Shown piece by piece: positions 8,099-20,682 of a stretch of DNA of 64,000 nt. Source of the DNA: Setophaga petechia (taxonomy: Eukaryota; Chordata; Aves; Passeriformes; Parulidae). The stretch covers positions 1,188,001 through 1,252,000 of the forward strand of contig JANCRA010000010.1 of the NCBI GenBank assembly GCA_024362935.1, in the 5' to 3' direction. The notes beneath the pieces are model-generated. The model searched no databases, was not told the origin of the DNA, and saw nothing but the letters and a program-made list of their open reading frames with translations. Positions within the stretch are counted from its first letter, which is position 1, and every line of letters begins with the position of its first letter. A program made the translations under genes and the position numbers.

Positions 8099-10386
8099 TT
8101 AATACTTGAAAGGAAGGCGTCTTAGACAACTTTCTTTTTCTTGTTACAGAACACACTGCAGCCCTCTGTTCAACTTCTAGAACACGATAGGAGATGTTTA
8201 GTGAGCAAGAAGGTTTTCTCCTTGGGAGACATAGTGAAAAAGCTATTTGCTTAGATGTAGGTGACAAGAAACACTTACTGCAGTGCATTCAAAAGCTAAC
8301 TGCTACACAGCACTGGGATTGTGTTAGCAGCCTGCAAAGTGCTAGAAAACAGTACTTTCCCACTCTCTTGCCTTTCCCTTCACATTAATACTTGAAAGGA
8401 AGGCGTCTTAGACAACTTTGTTTTACATTTTGCAAAACACACTGCAGCCCTCTGTGCAACTTCTACAACACGATGGAAGTTGTTTAGTGAGCAGCAACGT
8501 TTTCCCCTTGTGAAACAAAGGGAAAAAGCTATTTGCTCAGATGTAGGTATCAAGAAACACTTACTGCCGTGCACTGACAAGCTAATTGCTACACAGCACT
8601 GCGATTGTGTTAGCAGCTTGCAAAGTGTTAGAAAACAGTACTTACCCACTCTCTTGCCTTTCCCTTCACATTAATACTTGAAAGGAAGGCGTCTTAGACA
8701 ACTTTCTTTTTCTTGTTACAGAACACACTGCAGCCCTATGTTCAACTTCTACAACACGATAGGAGATGTTTAGTGAGCAAGAAGGTTTTCTCCTTGGGAG
8801 ACATAGTGAAAAAGCTATTTGCTTAGATGTAGGTGACAAGAAACACTTACTGCAGTGCATTCAAAAGCTAACTGCTACACAGCACTGGGATTGTGTTAGC
8901 AGCCTGCAAAGTGCTAGAAAACAGTACTTTCCCACTCTCTTGCCTTTCCCTTCACATTAATACTTGAAAGGAAGGCATCTTAGACAACTTTCTTTTTCTT
9001 GTGTCAAAAAACTCTGCAGCCCTCTCTGCAACATCTACTACACGATGGAAGTTGTTTAGTGAGCAGGAAGGTTTTCTCCTTGCGAGACATAGTGAAAAAG
9101 CTATTTGCTTAGATGTAGGTGACAAGAAACACTTACTGCAGTGCACTGAAAAGCCAACTGCTCCACAGCACTAGTACTGTGTTAGCAGCTTGCAAAGTGC
9201 TAGAAAACAGTACTTTCCCACTCTCTTGCCTTTCCCTTCACATTAATACTTGAAAGGAAGGCGTCTTAGACAACTTTGTTTTACATTTTGCAAAACACAC
9301 TGCAGCCCTCTGTGCAACTTCTACAACACGATGGAAGTTGTTTAGTGAGCAGCAACGTTTTCCCCTTGCGAAACAAAGGGAAAAAGCTATTTGCTCAGAT
9401 GTAGGTATCAAGAAACACTTACTGCCGTGCACTGACAAGCTAATTGCTACACAGCACTGCGATTGTGTTAGCAGCTTGCAAAGTGCTAGAAAACAGTACT
9501 TTCCCACTCTCTTGCCTTTCCCTTCACATTAATACTTGAAAGGAAGGCGTCTTAGACAACTTTCTTTTTCTTGTTACAGAACACACTGCAGCCCTATGTT
9601 CAACTTCTAGAACACGATAGGAGATGTTTAGTGAGCAAGAAGGTTTTCTCCTTGGGAGACATAGTGAAAAAGCTATTTGCTTAGATGTAGGTGACAAGAA
9701 ACACTTACTGCAGTGAAGTGACAAGTTAATTGGTACACAGCACTGGGATTGTGTTAGCAGCTCTCAAAGTGATTGAAAACAGTACTTTCCCACTCTCTTG
9801 CCTTTCCCTTCACATTAATACTTGAAAGGAAGGCGTCTTAGACAACTTTCTTTTTCTTGTGTCAAAAAACTCTGCAGCCCTCTCTGCAACATCTACAACA
9901 CGATGGAAGTTGTTTAGTGAGCAGGAAGGTTTTCTCCTTGCGAGACATAGTGAAAAAGCTATTTGCTTAGATGGAGGTGACAAGAGACACTTACTGCAGT
10001 GCACTGAACAGCTAACTGCTCCACAGCACTAGTACTGTGTTAGCAGCTTGCAAAGTGCTAGAAAACAGTACTTTCCCACTCTCTTGCCTTTCCCTTCACA
10101 TTAATACTTGAAAGGAAGGCGTCTTAGACAACTTTCTTTTTCTTGTTACAGAACACACTGCAGCCCTATGTTCAACTTCTACAACACGATGGAAGTTGTT
10201 TAGTGAGCAGCAACGTTTTCCCCTTGCGAGACAAAGTGAAAAAGCTATTTGCTCAGATGTAGGTATCAAGAAACACTTACTCCAGTGCACTGACAATCTA
10301 ATTGCTACACAGCACTGCGATTGTGTTAGCAGCTTGCAAAGTGCTAGAAAACAGTACTTTCCCACTCTCTTGCCTTTCCCTACACA
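8099..10386 (+). repeat. HOR unit U4, beta 8-mer with K
   Basis: Order A B' C D' B K L I (2,288 bp). It equals U2 without the B''-J dimer and keeps K (gattg ending), unlike the later 8-mers, which carry K'. Confidence 0.92.
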
Positions 10387-12960
10387 TTAATACTTGAAAG
10401 GAAGGCGTCTTAGACAACTTTCTTTTTCTTGTTACAGAACACACTGCAGCCCTCTGTTCAACTTCTAGAACACGATAGGAGATGTTTAGTGAGCAAGAAG
10501 GTTTTCTCCTTGGGAGACATAGTGAAAAAGCTATTTGCTTAGATGTAGGTGACAAGAAACACTTACTGCAGTGCATTCAAAAGCTAACTGCTACACAGCA
10601 CTGGGATTGTGTTAGCAGCCTGCAAAGTGCTAGAAAACAGTACTTTCCCACTCTCTTGCCTTTCCCTTCACATTAATACTTGAAAGGAAGGCGTCTTAGA
10701 CAACTTTGTTTTACATTTTGCAAAACACACTGCAGCCCTCTGTGCAACTTCTACAACACGATGGAAGTTGTTTAGTGAGCAGCAACGTTTTCCCCTTGCG
10801 AAACAAAGGGAAAAAGCTATTTGCTCAGATGTAGGTATCAAGAAACACTTACTGCCGTGCACTGACAAGCTAATTGCTACACAGCACTGCGATTGTGTTA
10901 GCAGCTTGCAAAGTGCTAGAAAACAGTACTTTCCCACTCTCTTGCCTTTCCCTTCACATTAATACTTGAAAGGAAGGCGTCTTAGACAACTTTCTTTTTC
11001 TTGTTACAGAACACACTGCAGCCCTATGTTCAACTTCTACAACACGATAGGAGATGTTTAGTGAGCAAGAAGGTTTTCTCCTTGGGAGACATAGTGAAAA
11101 AGCTATTTGCTTAGATGTAGGTGACAAGAAACACTTACTGCAGTGCATTCAAAAGCTAACTGCTACACAGCACTGGGATTGTGTTAGCAGCCTGCAAAGT
11201 GCTAGAAAACAGTACTTTCCCACTCTCTTGCCTTTCCCTTCACATTAATACTTGAAAGGAAGGCATCTTAGACAACTTTCTTTTTCTTGTGTCAAAAAAC
11301 TCTGCAGCCCTCTCTGCCAGATCTACAACACGATGGAAGTTGTTTAGTGAGCAGGAAGGTTTTCTCCTTGCGAGACATAGTGAAAAAGCTATTTGCTTAG
11401 ATGTAGGTGACAAGAAACACTTACTGCAGTGCACTGAAAAGCTAACTGCTCCACAGCACTAGTACTGTGTTAGCAGCTTGCAAAGTGCTAGAAAACAGTA
11501 CTTTCCCACTCTCTTGCCTTTCCCTTCACATTAATACTTGAAAGGAAGGCGTCTTAGACAACTTTGTTTTACATTTTGCAAAACACACTGCAGCCCTCTG
11601 TGCAACTTCTAGAACACGATGGAAGTTGTTTAGTGAGCAGCAACGTTTTCCCCTTGCGAGACATTGTGAAAAAGCTATTTGCTCAGATGTAGGTATCAAG
11701 AAACACTTACTGCCGTGCACTGACAAGCTAATTGCTACACAGCACTGGGATTGTGTTAGCAGCTTGCAAAGTGCTAGAAAACAGTACTTTCCCACTCTCT
11801 TGCCTTTCCCTACACAATTATACTTGAAAGGAAGGCGTCTTAGACAACTTTCTTTTTCTTGTTACAGAACAAACTGCAGCCCTCTGTGCAACTTCTAGAA
11901 CACGATAGGAGATGTTTAGTGAGCAGGAAGGTTTTCTCCTTGGGAGACATAGTGAAAAAGTTATTTGCTTAGATGTAGGTGACAGGAAACACTTACTGCA
12001 GTGAAGTGACAAGTTAATTGGTACACAGCACTGGGATTGTGTTAGCAGCTCTCAAAGTAATAGAAAACAGTACTTTCCCACTCTCTTGCCTTTCCCTTCA
12101 CATTAATACTTGAAAGGAAGGCATCTTAGACAACTTTCTTTTTCTTGTGTCAAAAAACTCTGCAGCCCTCTCTGCAACATCTACTACACGATGGAAGTTG
12201 TTTAGTGAGCAGGAAGGTTTTCTCCTTGCGAGACATAGTGAAAAAGCTATTTGCTTAGATGTAGGTGACAAGAAACACTTACTGCAGTGCATTGAACAGC
12301 TAATTGCTACACAGCACTGGGATTGTGTTAGGAGCTTGCAAAGTGCTAGAAAACAGTACTTTCCCACTCTCTTGCCTTTCCCTTCACATTAATACTTGAA
12401 AGGAAGGCATCTTAGACAACTTTCTTTTATATTTTGCAAAACACACTGCAGCCCTCTGTGCAACTTCTACAACACGATGGAAGTTGTTTAGTGAGCAGCA
12501 ACGTTTTCCCCTTGCGAAACAAAGGGAAAAAGCTATTTGCTCAGATGTAGGTATCAAGAAACACTTACTGCCGTGCACTGACAAGCTAATTGCTACACAG
12601 CACTGGGATTGTGTTAGCAGCTTGCAAAGTGCTAGAAAACAGTACTTTCCCACTCTCTTGCCTTTCCCTACACATTAATACTTGAAAGGAAGGCGTCTTA
12701 GACAACTTTCTTTTTCTTGTTACAGAACACACTGCAGCCCTATGTTCAACTTCTACAACACGATGGAAGTTGTTTAGTGAGCAGCAACGTTTTCCCCTTG
12801 CGAGACAAAGTGAAAAAGCTATTTGCTCAGATGTAGGTATCAAGAAACACTTACTCCAGTGCACTGACAATCTAATTGCTACACAGCACTGCGATTGTGT
12901 TAGCAGCTTGCAAAGTGCTAGAAAACAGTACTTTCCCACTCTCTTGCCTTTCCCTACACA
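10387..12960 (+). repeat. HOR unit U5, alpha 9-mer
   Basis: Order A B C D E F G H I. B here is the cccttgcg subvariant, the form found inside beta units, rather than the ccccatgcg of U1. Confidence 0.92.
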
Positions 12961-15820
12961 TTAATACTTGAAAGGAAGGCGTCTTAGACAACTTTCTTTT
13001 TCTTGTTACAGAACACACTGCAGCCCTCTGTTCAACTTCTAGAACACGATAGGAGATGTTTAGTGAGCAAGAAGGTTTTCTCCTTGGGAGACATAGTGAA
13101 AAAGCTATTTGCTTAGATGTAGGTGACAAGAAACACTTACTGCAGTGCATTCAAAAGCTAACTGCTACACAGCACTGGGATTGTGTTAGCAGCCTGCAAA
13201 GTGCTAGAAAACAGTACTTTCCCACTCTCTTGCCTTTCCCTTCACATTAATACTTGAAAGGAAGGCGTCTTAGACAACTTTGTTTTACATTTTGCAAAAC
13301 ACACTGCAGCCCTCTGTGCAACTTCTACAACACGATGGAAGTTGTTTAGTGAGCAGCAACGTTTTCCCCTTGTGAAACAAAGGGAAAAAGCTATTTGCTC
13401 AGATGTAGGTATCAAGAAACACTTACTGCCGTGCACTGACAAGCTAATTGCTACACAGCACTGCGATTGTGTTAGCAGCTTGCAAAGTGTTAGAAAACAG
13501 TACTTACCCACTCTCTTGCCTTTCCCTTCACATTAATACTTGAAAGGAAGGCGTCTTAGACAACTTTCTTTTTCTTGTTACAGAACACACTGCAGCCCTA
13601 TGTTCAACTTCTACAACACGATAGGAGATGTTTAGTGAGCAAGAAGGTTTTCTCCTTGGGAGACATAGTGAAAAAGCTATTTGCTTAGATGTAGGTGACA
13701 AGAAACACTTACTGCAGTGCATTCAAAAGCTAACTGCTACACAGCACTGGGATTGTGTTAGCAGCCTGCAAAGTGCTAGAAAACAGTACTTTCCCACTCT
13801 CTTGCCTTTCCCTTCACATTAATACTTGAAAGGAAGGCATCTTAGACAACTTTCTTTTTCTTGTGTCAAAAAACTCTGCAGCCCTCTCTGCAACATCTAC
13901 TACACGATGGAAGTTGTTTAGTGAGCAGGAAGGTTTTCTCCTTGCGAGACATAGTGAAAAAGCTATTTGCTTAGATGTAGGTGACAAGAAACACTTACTG
14001 CAGTGCACTGAAAAGCCAACTGCTCCACAGCACTAGTACTGTGTTAGCAGCTTGCAAAGTGCTAGAAAACAGTACTTTCCCACTCTCTTGCCTTTCCCTT
14101 CACATTAATACTTGAAAGGAAGGCGTCTTAGACAACTTTGTTTTACATTTTGCAAAACACACTGCAGCCCTCTGTGCAACTTCTACAACACGATGGAAGT
14201 TGTTTAGTGAGCAGCAACGTTTTCCCCTTGCGAAACAAAGTGAAAAAGCTATTTGCTCAGATGTAGGTATCAAGAAACACTTACTGCCGTGCACTGACAA
14301 GCTAATTGCTACACAGCACTGCGATTGTGTTAGCAGCTTGCAAAGTGCTAGAAAACAGTACTTTCCCACTCTCTTGCGTTTCCCTTCACATTAATACTTG
14401 AAAGGAAGGCGTCTTAGACAACTTTCTTTTTCTTGTTACAGACCACACTGCAGCCCTCTGTTCAACTTCTAGAACACGATAGGAGATGTTTAGTGAGCAA
14501 GAAGGTTTTCTCCTTGGGAGACATAGTGAAAAAGCTATTTGCTTAGATGTAGGTGACAAGAAACACTTACTGCAGTGAAGTGACAAGTTAATTGGTACAC
14601 AGCACTGGGATTGTGTTAGCAGCTCTCAAAGTGCTAGAAAACAGTACTTTCCCACTCTCTTGCCTTTCCCTTCACATTAATACTTGAAAGGAAGGCGTCT
14701 TAGACAACTTTGTTTTACATTTTGCAAAACACACTGCAGCCCTCTGTGCAACTTCTACAACACGATGGAAGTTGTTTAGTGAGCAGCAACGTTTTCCCCT
14801 TGCGAAACAAAGGGAAAAAGCTATTTGCTCAGATGTAGGTATCAAGAAACACTTACTGCCGTGCACTGACAAGCTAATTGCTACACAGCACTGCGATTGT
14901 GTTAGCAGCTTGCAAAGTGCTAGAAAACAGTACTTTCCCACTCTCTTGCCTTTCCCTTCACATTAATACTTGAAAGGAAGGCGTCTTAGACAACTTTCTT
15001 TTTCTTGTTACAGAACACACTGCAGCCCTATGTTCAACTTCTAGAACACGATAGGAGATGTTTAGTGAGCAAGAAGGTTTTCTCCTTGGGAGACATAGTG
15101 AAAAAGCTATTTGCTTAGATGTAGGTGACAAGAAACACTTACTGCAGTGAAGTGACAAGTTAATTGGTACACAGCACTGGGATTGTGTTAGCAGCTCTCA
15201 AAGTGATTGAAAACAGTACTTTCCCACTCTCTTGCCTTTCCCTTCACATTAATACTTGAAAGGAAGGCGTCTTAGACAACTTTCTTTTTCTTGTGTCAAA
15301 AAACTCTGCAGCCCTCTCTGCAACATCTACAACACGATGGAAGTTGTTTAGTGAGCAGGAAGGTTTTCTCCTTGCGAGACATAGTGAAAAAGCTATTTGC
15401 TTAGATGGAGGTGACAAGAGACACTTACTGCAGTGCACTGAACAGCTAACTGCTCCACAGCACTAGTACTGTGTTAGCAGCTTGCAAAGTGCTAGAAAAC
15501 AGTACTTTCCCACTCTCTTGCCTTTCCCTTCACATTAATACTTGAAAGGAAGGCGTCTTAGACAACTTTCTTTTTCTTGTTACAGAACACACTGCAGCCC
15601 TATGTTCAACTTCTACAACACGATGGAAGTTGTTTAGTGAGCAGCAACGTTTTCCCCTTGCGAGACAAAGTGAAAAAGGTATTTGCTCAGATGTAGGTAT
15701 CAAGAAACACTTACTCCAGTGCACTGACAATCTAATTGCTACACAGCACTGCGATTGTGTTAGCAGCTTGCAAAGTGCTAGAAAACAGTACTTTCCCACT
15801 CTCTTGCCTTTCCCTACACA
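12961..15820 (+). repeat. HOR unit U6, beta 10-mer
   Basis: Order A B' C D' B'' J B K L I, the same as U2, including the private ttgcgtttccc in B''. The closing I has a private C-to-G change at 15679. Confidence 0.92.
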
Positions 15821-18394
15821 TTAATACTTGAAAGGAAGGCGTCTTAGACAACTTTCTTTTTCTTGTTACAGAACACACTGCAGCCCTCTGTTCAACTTCT
15901 AGAACACGATAGGAGATGTTTAGTGAGCAAGAAGGTTTTCTCCTTGGGAGACATAGTGAAAAAGCTATTTGCTTAGATGTAGGTGACAAGAAACACTTAC
16001 TGCAGTGCATTCAAAAGCTAACTGCTACACAGCACTGGGATTGTGTTAGCAGCCTGCAAAGTGCTAGAAAACAGTACTTTCCCACTCTCTTGCCTTTCCC
16101 TTCACATTAATACTTGAAAGGAAGGCGTCTTAGACAACTTTGTTTTACATTTTGCAAAACACACTGCAGCCCTCTGTGCAACTTCTACAACACGATGGAA
16201 GTTGTTTAGTGAGCAGCAACGTTTTCCCCATGCGAAACAAAGGGAAAAAGCTATTTGCTCAGATGTAGGTATCAAGAAACACTTACTGCCGTGCACTGAC
16301 AAGCTAATTGCTACACAGCACTGCGATTGTGTTAGCAGCTTGCAAAGTGCTAGAAAACAGTACTTTCCCACTCTCTTGCCTTTCCCTTCACATTAATACT
16401 TGAAAGGAAGGCGTCTTAGACAACTTTCTTTTTCTTGTTACAGAACACACTGCAGCCCTATGTTCAACTTCTACAACACGATAGGAGATGTTTAGTGAGC
16501 AGGAAGGTTTTCTCCTTGGGAGACATAGTGAAAAAGCTATTTGCTTAGATGTAGGTGACAAGAAACACTTACTGCAGTGCATTCAAAAGCTAACTGCTAC
16601 ACAGCACTGGGATTGTGTTAGCAGCCTGCAAAGTGCTAGAAAACAGTACTTTCCCACTCTCTTGCCTTTCCCTTCACATTAATACTTGAAAGGAAGGCAT
16701 CTTAGACAACTTTCTTTTTCTTGTGTCAAAAAACTCTGCAGCCCTCTCTGCCAGATCTACAACACGATGGAAGTTGTTTAGTGAGCAGGAAGGTTTTCTC
16801 CTTGCGAGACATAGTGAAAAAGCTATTTGCTTAGATGTAGGTGACAAGAAACACTTACTGCAGTGCACTGAAAAGCTAACTGCTCCACAGCACTAGTACT
16901 GTGTTAGCAGCTTGCAAAGTGCTAGAAAACAGTACTTTCCCACTCTCTTGCCTTTCCCTTCACATTAATACTTGAAAGGAAGGCGTCTTAGACAACTTTG
17001 TTTTACATTTTGCAAAACACACTGCAGCCCTCTGTGCAACTTCTAGAACACGATGGAAGTTGTTTAGTGAGCAGGAAGGTTTTCTCCTTGCGAGACATAG
17101 TGAAAAAGCTATTTGCTTAGATGTAGGTGACAAGAAACACTTACTGCAGTGCACTGAACAGCTAATTGCTACACAGAACTGGGATTGTGTTAGCAGCTCT
17201 CAAAGTGCTAGAAAACAGTACTTTCCCACTCTCTTGCCTTTCCCTTCACATTAATACTTGAAAGGAAGGCGTCTTAGACAACTTTCTTTTTCTTGTTACA
17301 GAACACACTGCAGCCCTCTGTGCAACTTCTAGAACACGATAGGAGATGTTTAGTGAGCAGGAAGGTTTTCTCCTTGGGAGACATAGTGAAAAAGTTATTT
17401 GCTTAGCTGTAGGTGACAGGAAACACTTACTGCAGTGAAGTGACAAGTTAATTGGTACACAGCACTGGGATTGTGTTAGCAGCTCTCAAAGTAATAGAAA
17501 ACAGTACTTTCCCACTCTCTTGCCTTTCCCTTCACATTAATACTTGAAAGGAAGGCATCTTAGACAACTTTCTTTTTCTTGTGTCAAAAAACTCTGCAGC
17601 CCTCTCTGCAACATCTACTACACGATGGAAGTTGTTTAGTGAGCAGGAAGGTTTTCTCCTTGCGAGACATAGTGAAAAAGCTATTTGCTTAGATGTAGGT
17701 GACAAGAAACACTTACTGCAGTGCATTGAACAGCTAATTGCTACACAGCACTGGGATTGTGTTAGGAGCTTGCAAAGTGCGAGAAAACAGTACTTTCCCA
17801 CTCTCTTGCCTTTCCCTTCACATTAATACTTGAAAGGAAGGCATCTTAGACAACTTTCTTTTATATTTTGCAAAACACACTGCAGCCCTCTGTGCAACTT
17901 CTACAACACGATGGAAGTTGTTTAGTGAGCAGCAACGTTTTCCCCTTGCGAAACAAAGGGAAAAAGCTATTTGCTCAGATGTAGGTATCAAGAAACACTT
18001 ACTGCCGTGCACTGACAAGCTAATTGCTACACAGCACTGGGATTGTGTTAGCAGCTTGCAAAGTGCTAGAAAACAGTACTTTCCCACTCTCTTGCCTTTC
18101 CCTACACATTAATACTTGAAAGGAAGGCGTCTTAGACAACTTTCTTTTTCTTGTTACAGAACACACTGCAGCCCTATGTTCAACTTCTACAACACGATGG
18201 AAGTTGTTTAGTGAGCAGCAACGTTTTCCCCTTGCGAGACAAAGTGAAAAAGCTATTTGCTCAGATGTAGGTATCAAGAAACACTTACTCCAGTGCACTG
18301 ACAATCTAATTGCTACACAGCACTGCGATTGTGTTAGCAGCTTGCAAAGTGCTAGAAAACAGTACTTTCCCACTCTCTTGCCTTTCCCTACACA
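15821..18394 (+). repeat. HOR unit U7, alpha-prime 9-mer
   Basis: Order A B C D E' F' G H I with gcaggaagg in C and gtgcgag in G, as in U3 and U10. F' has a private A-to-C change at 17407. Confidence 0.92.
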
Positions 18395-20682
18395 TTAATA
18401 CTTGAAAGGAAGGCGTCTTAGACAACTTTCTTTTTCTTGTTACAGAACACACTGCAGCCCTCTGTTCAACTTCTAGAACACGATAGGAGATGTTTAGTGA
18501 GCAAGAAGGTTTTCTCCTTGGGAGACATAGTGAAAAAGCTATTTGCTTAGATGTAGGTGACAAGAAACACTTACTGCAGTGCATTCAAAAGCTAACTGCT
18601 ACACAGCACTGGGATTGTGTTAGCAGCCTGCAAAGTGCTAGAAAACAGTACTTTCCCACTCTCTTGCCTTTCCCTTCACATTAATACTTGAAAGGAAGGC
18701 GTCTTAGACAACTTTGTTTTACATTTTGCAAAACACACTGCAGCCCTCTGTGCAACTTCTACAACACGATGGAAGTTGTTTAGTGAGCAGCAACGTTTTC
18801 CCCTTGTGAAACAAAGGGAAAAAGCTATTTGCTCAGATGTAGGTATCAAGAAACACTTACTGCCGTGCACTGACAAGCTAATTGCTACACAGCACTGCGA
18901 TTGTGTTAGCAGCTTGCAAAGTGTTAGAAAACAGTACTTACCCACTCTCTTGCCTTTCCCTTCACATTAATACTTGAAAGGAAGGCGTCTTAGACAACTT
19001 TCTTTTTCTTGTTACAGAACACACTGCAGCCCTATGTTCAACTTCTACAACACGATAGGAGATGTTTAGTGAGCAAGAAGGTTTTCTCCTTGGGAGACAT
19101 AGTGAAAAAGCTATTTGCTTAGATGTAGGTGACAAGAAACACTTACTGCAGTGCATTCAAAAGCTAACTGCTACACAGCACTGGGATTGTGTTAGCAGCC
19201 TGCAAAGTGCTAGAAAACAGTACTTTCCCACTCTCTTGCCTTTCCCTTCACATTAATACTTGAAAGGAAGGCATCTTAGACAACTTTCTTTTTCTTGTGT
19301 CAAAAAACTCTGCAGCCCTCTCTGCAACATCTACTACACGATGGAAGTTGTTTAGTGAGCAGGAAGGTTTTCTCCTTGCGAGACATAGTGAAAAAGCTAT
19401 TTGCTTAGATGTAGGTGACAAGAAACACTTACTGCAGTGCACTGAAAAGCCAACTGCTCCACAGCACTAGTACTGTGTTAGCAGCTTGCAAAGTGCTAGA
19501 AAACAGTACTTTCCCACTCTCTTGCCTTTCCCTTCACATTAATACTTGAAAGGAAGGCGTCTTAGACAACTTTGTTTTACATTTTGCAAAACACACTGCA
19601 GCCCTCTGTGCAACTTCTACAACACGATGGAAGTTGTTTAGTGAGCAGCAACGTTTTCCCCTTGCGAAACAAAGGGAAAAAGCTATTTGCTCAGATGTAG
19701 GTATCAAGAAACACTTACTGCCGTGCACTGACAAGCTAATTGCTACACAGCACTGCGATTGTGTTAGCAGCTTGCAAAGTGCTAGAAAACAGTACTTTCC
19801 CACTCTCTTGCCTTTCCCTTCACATTAATACTTGAAAGGAAGGCGTCTTAGACAACTTTCTTTTTCTTGTTACAGAACACACTGCAGCCCTCTGTGCAAC
19901 TTCTAGAACACGATAGGAGATGTTTAGTGAGCAGGAAGGTTTTCTCCTTGGGAGACATAGTGAAAAAGTTATTTGCTTAGATGTAGGTGACAGGAAACAC
20001 TTACTGCAGTGAAGTGACAAGTTAATTGGTACACAGCACTGGGATTGTGTTAGCAGCTCTCAAAGTGATAGAAAACAGTACTTTCCCACTCTCTTGCCTT
20101 TCCCTTCACATTAATACTTGAAAGGAAGGCGTCTTAGACAACTTTCTTTTTCTTGTGTCAAAAAACTCTGCAGCCCTCTCTGCAACATCTACAACACGAT
20201 GGAAGTTGTTTAGTGAGCAGGAAGGTTTTCTCCTTGCGAGACATAGTGAAAAAGCTATTTGCTTAGATGGAGGTGACAAGAGACACTTACTGCAGTGCAC
20301 TGAACAGCTAACTGCTCCACAGCACTAGTACTGTGTTAGCAGCTTGCAAAGTGCTAGAAAACAGTACTTTCCCACTCTCTTGCCTTTCCCTTCACATTAA
20401 TACTTGAAAGGAAGGCGTCTTAGACAACTTTCTTTTTCTTGTTACAGAACACACTGCAGCCCTATGTTCAACTTCTACAACACGATGGAAGTTGTTTAGT
20501 GAGCAGCAACGTTTTCCCCTTGCGAGACAAAGTGAAAAAGCTATTTGCTCAGATGTAGGTATCAAGAAACACTTACTCCAGTGCACTGACAATCTAATTG
20601 CTACACAGCACTGCGATTGTGTTAGCAGCTTGCAAAGTGCTAGAAAACAGTACTTTCCCACTCTCTTGCCTTTCCCTACACA
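18395..20682 (+). repeat. HOR unit U8, beta 8-mer with K'
   Basis: Order A B' C D' B K' L I. The sixth monomer (19825-20110) is F'-like (aaagttatttgc, gacaggaaac) with a gtgatag ending, instead of the K found in U4. Confidence 0.92.

Larger units (their letters stand above)
91..20682 (+). repeat. Tandem duplication of a 36-monomer block (10,296 bp)
   Basis: U1-U4 (91-10386) and U5-U8 (10387-20682) have the same unit order, 9+10+9+8 monomers, and the same minor markers: E/F in the first unit, B''-J in the second, E'/F' with gcaggaagg in the third. Visible differences are few: the B subvariant at 377 versus 10673, K at 9529 versus K' at 19825, and single changes at 15679 and 17407. Recent segmental duplication by unequal exchange is the simplest reading. 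Confidence 0.85.
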
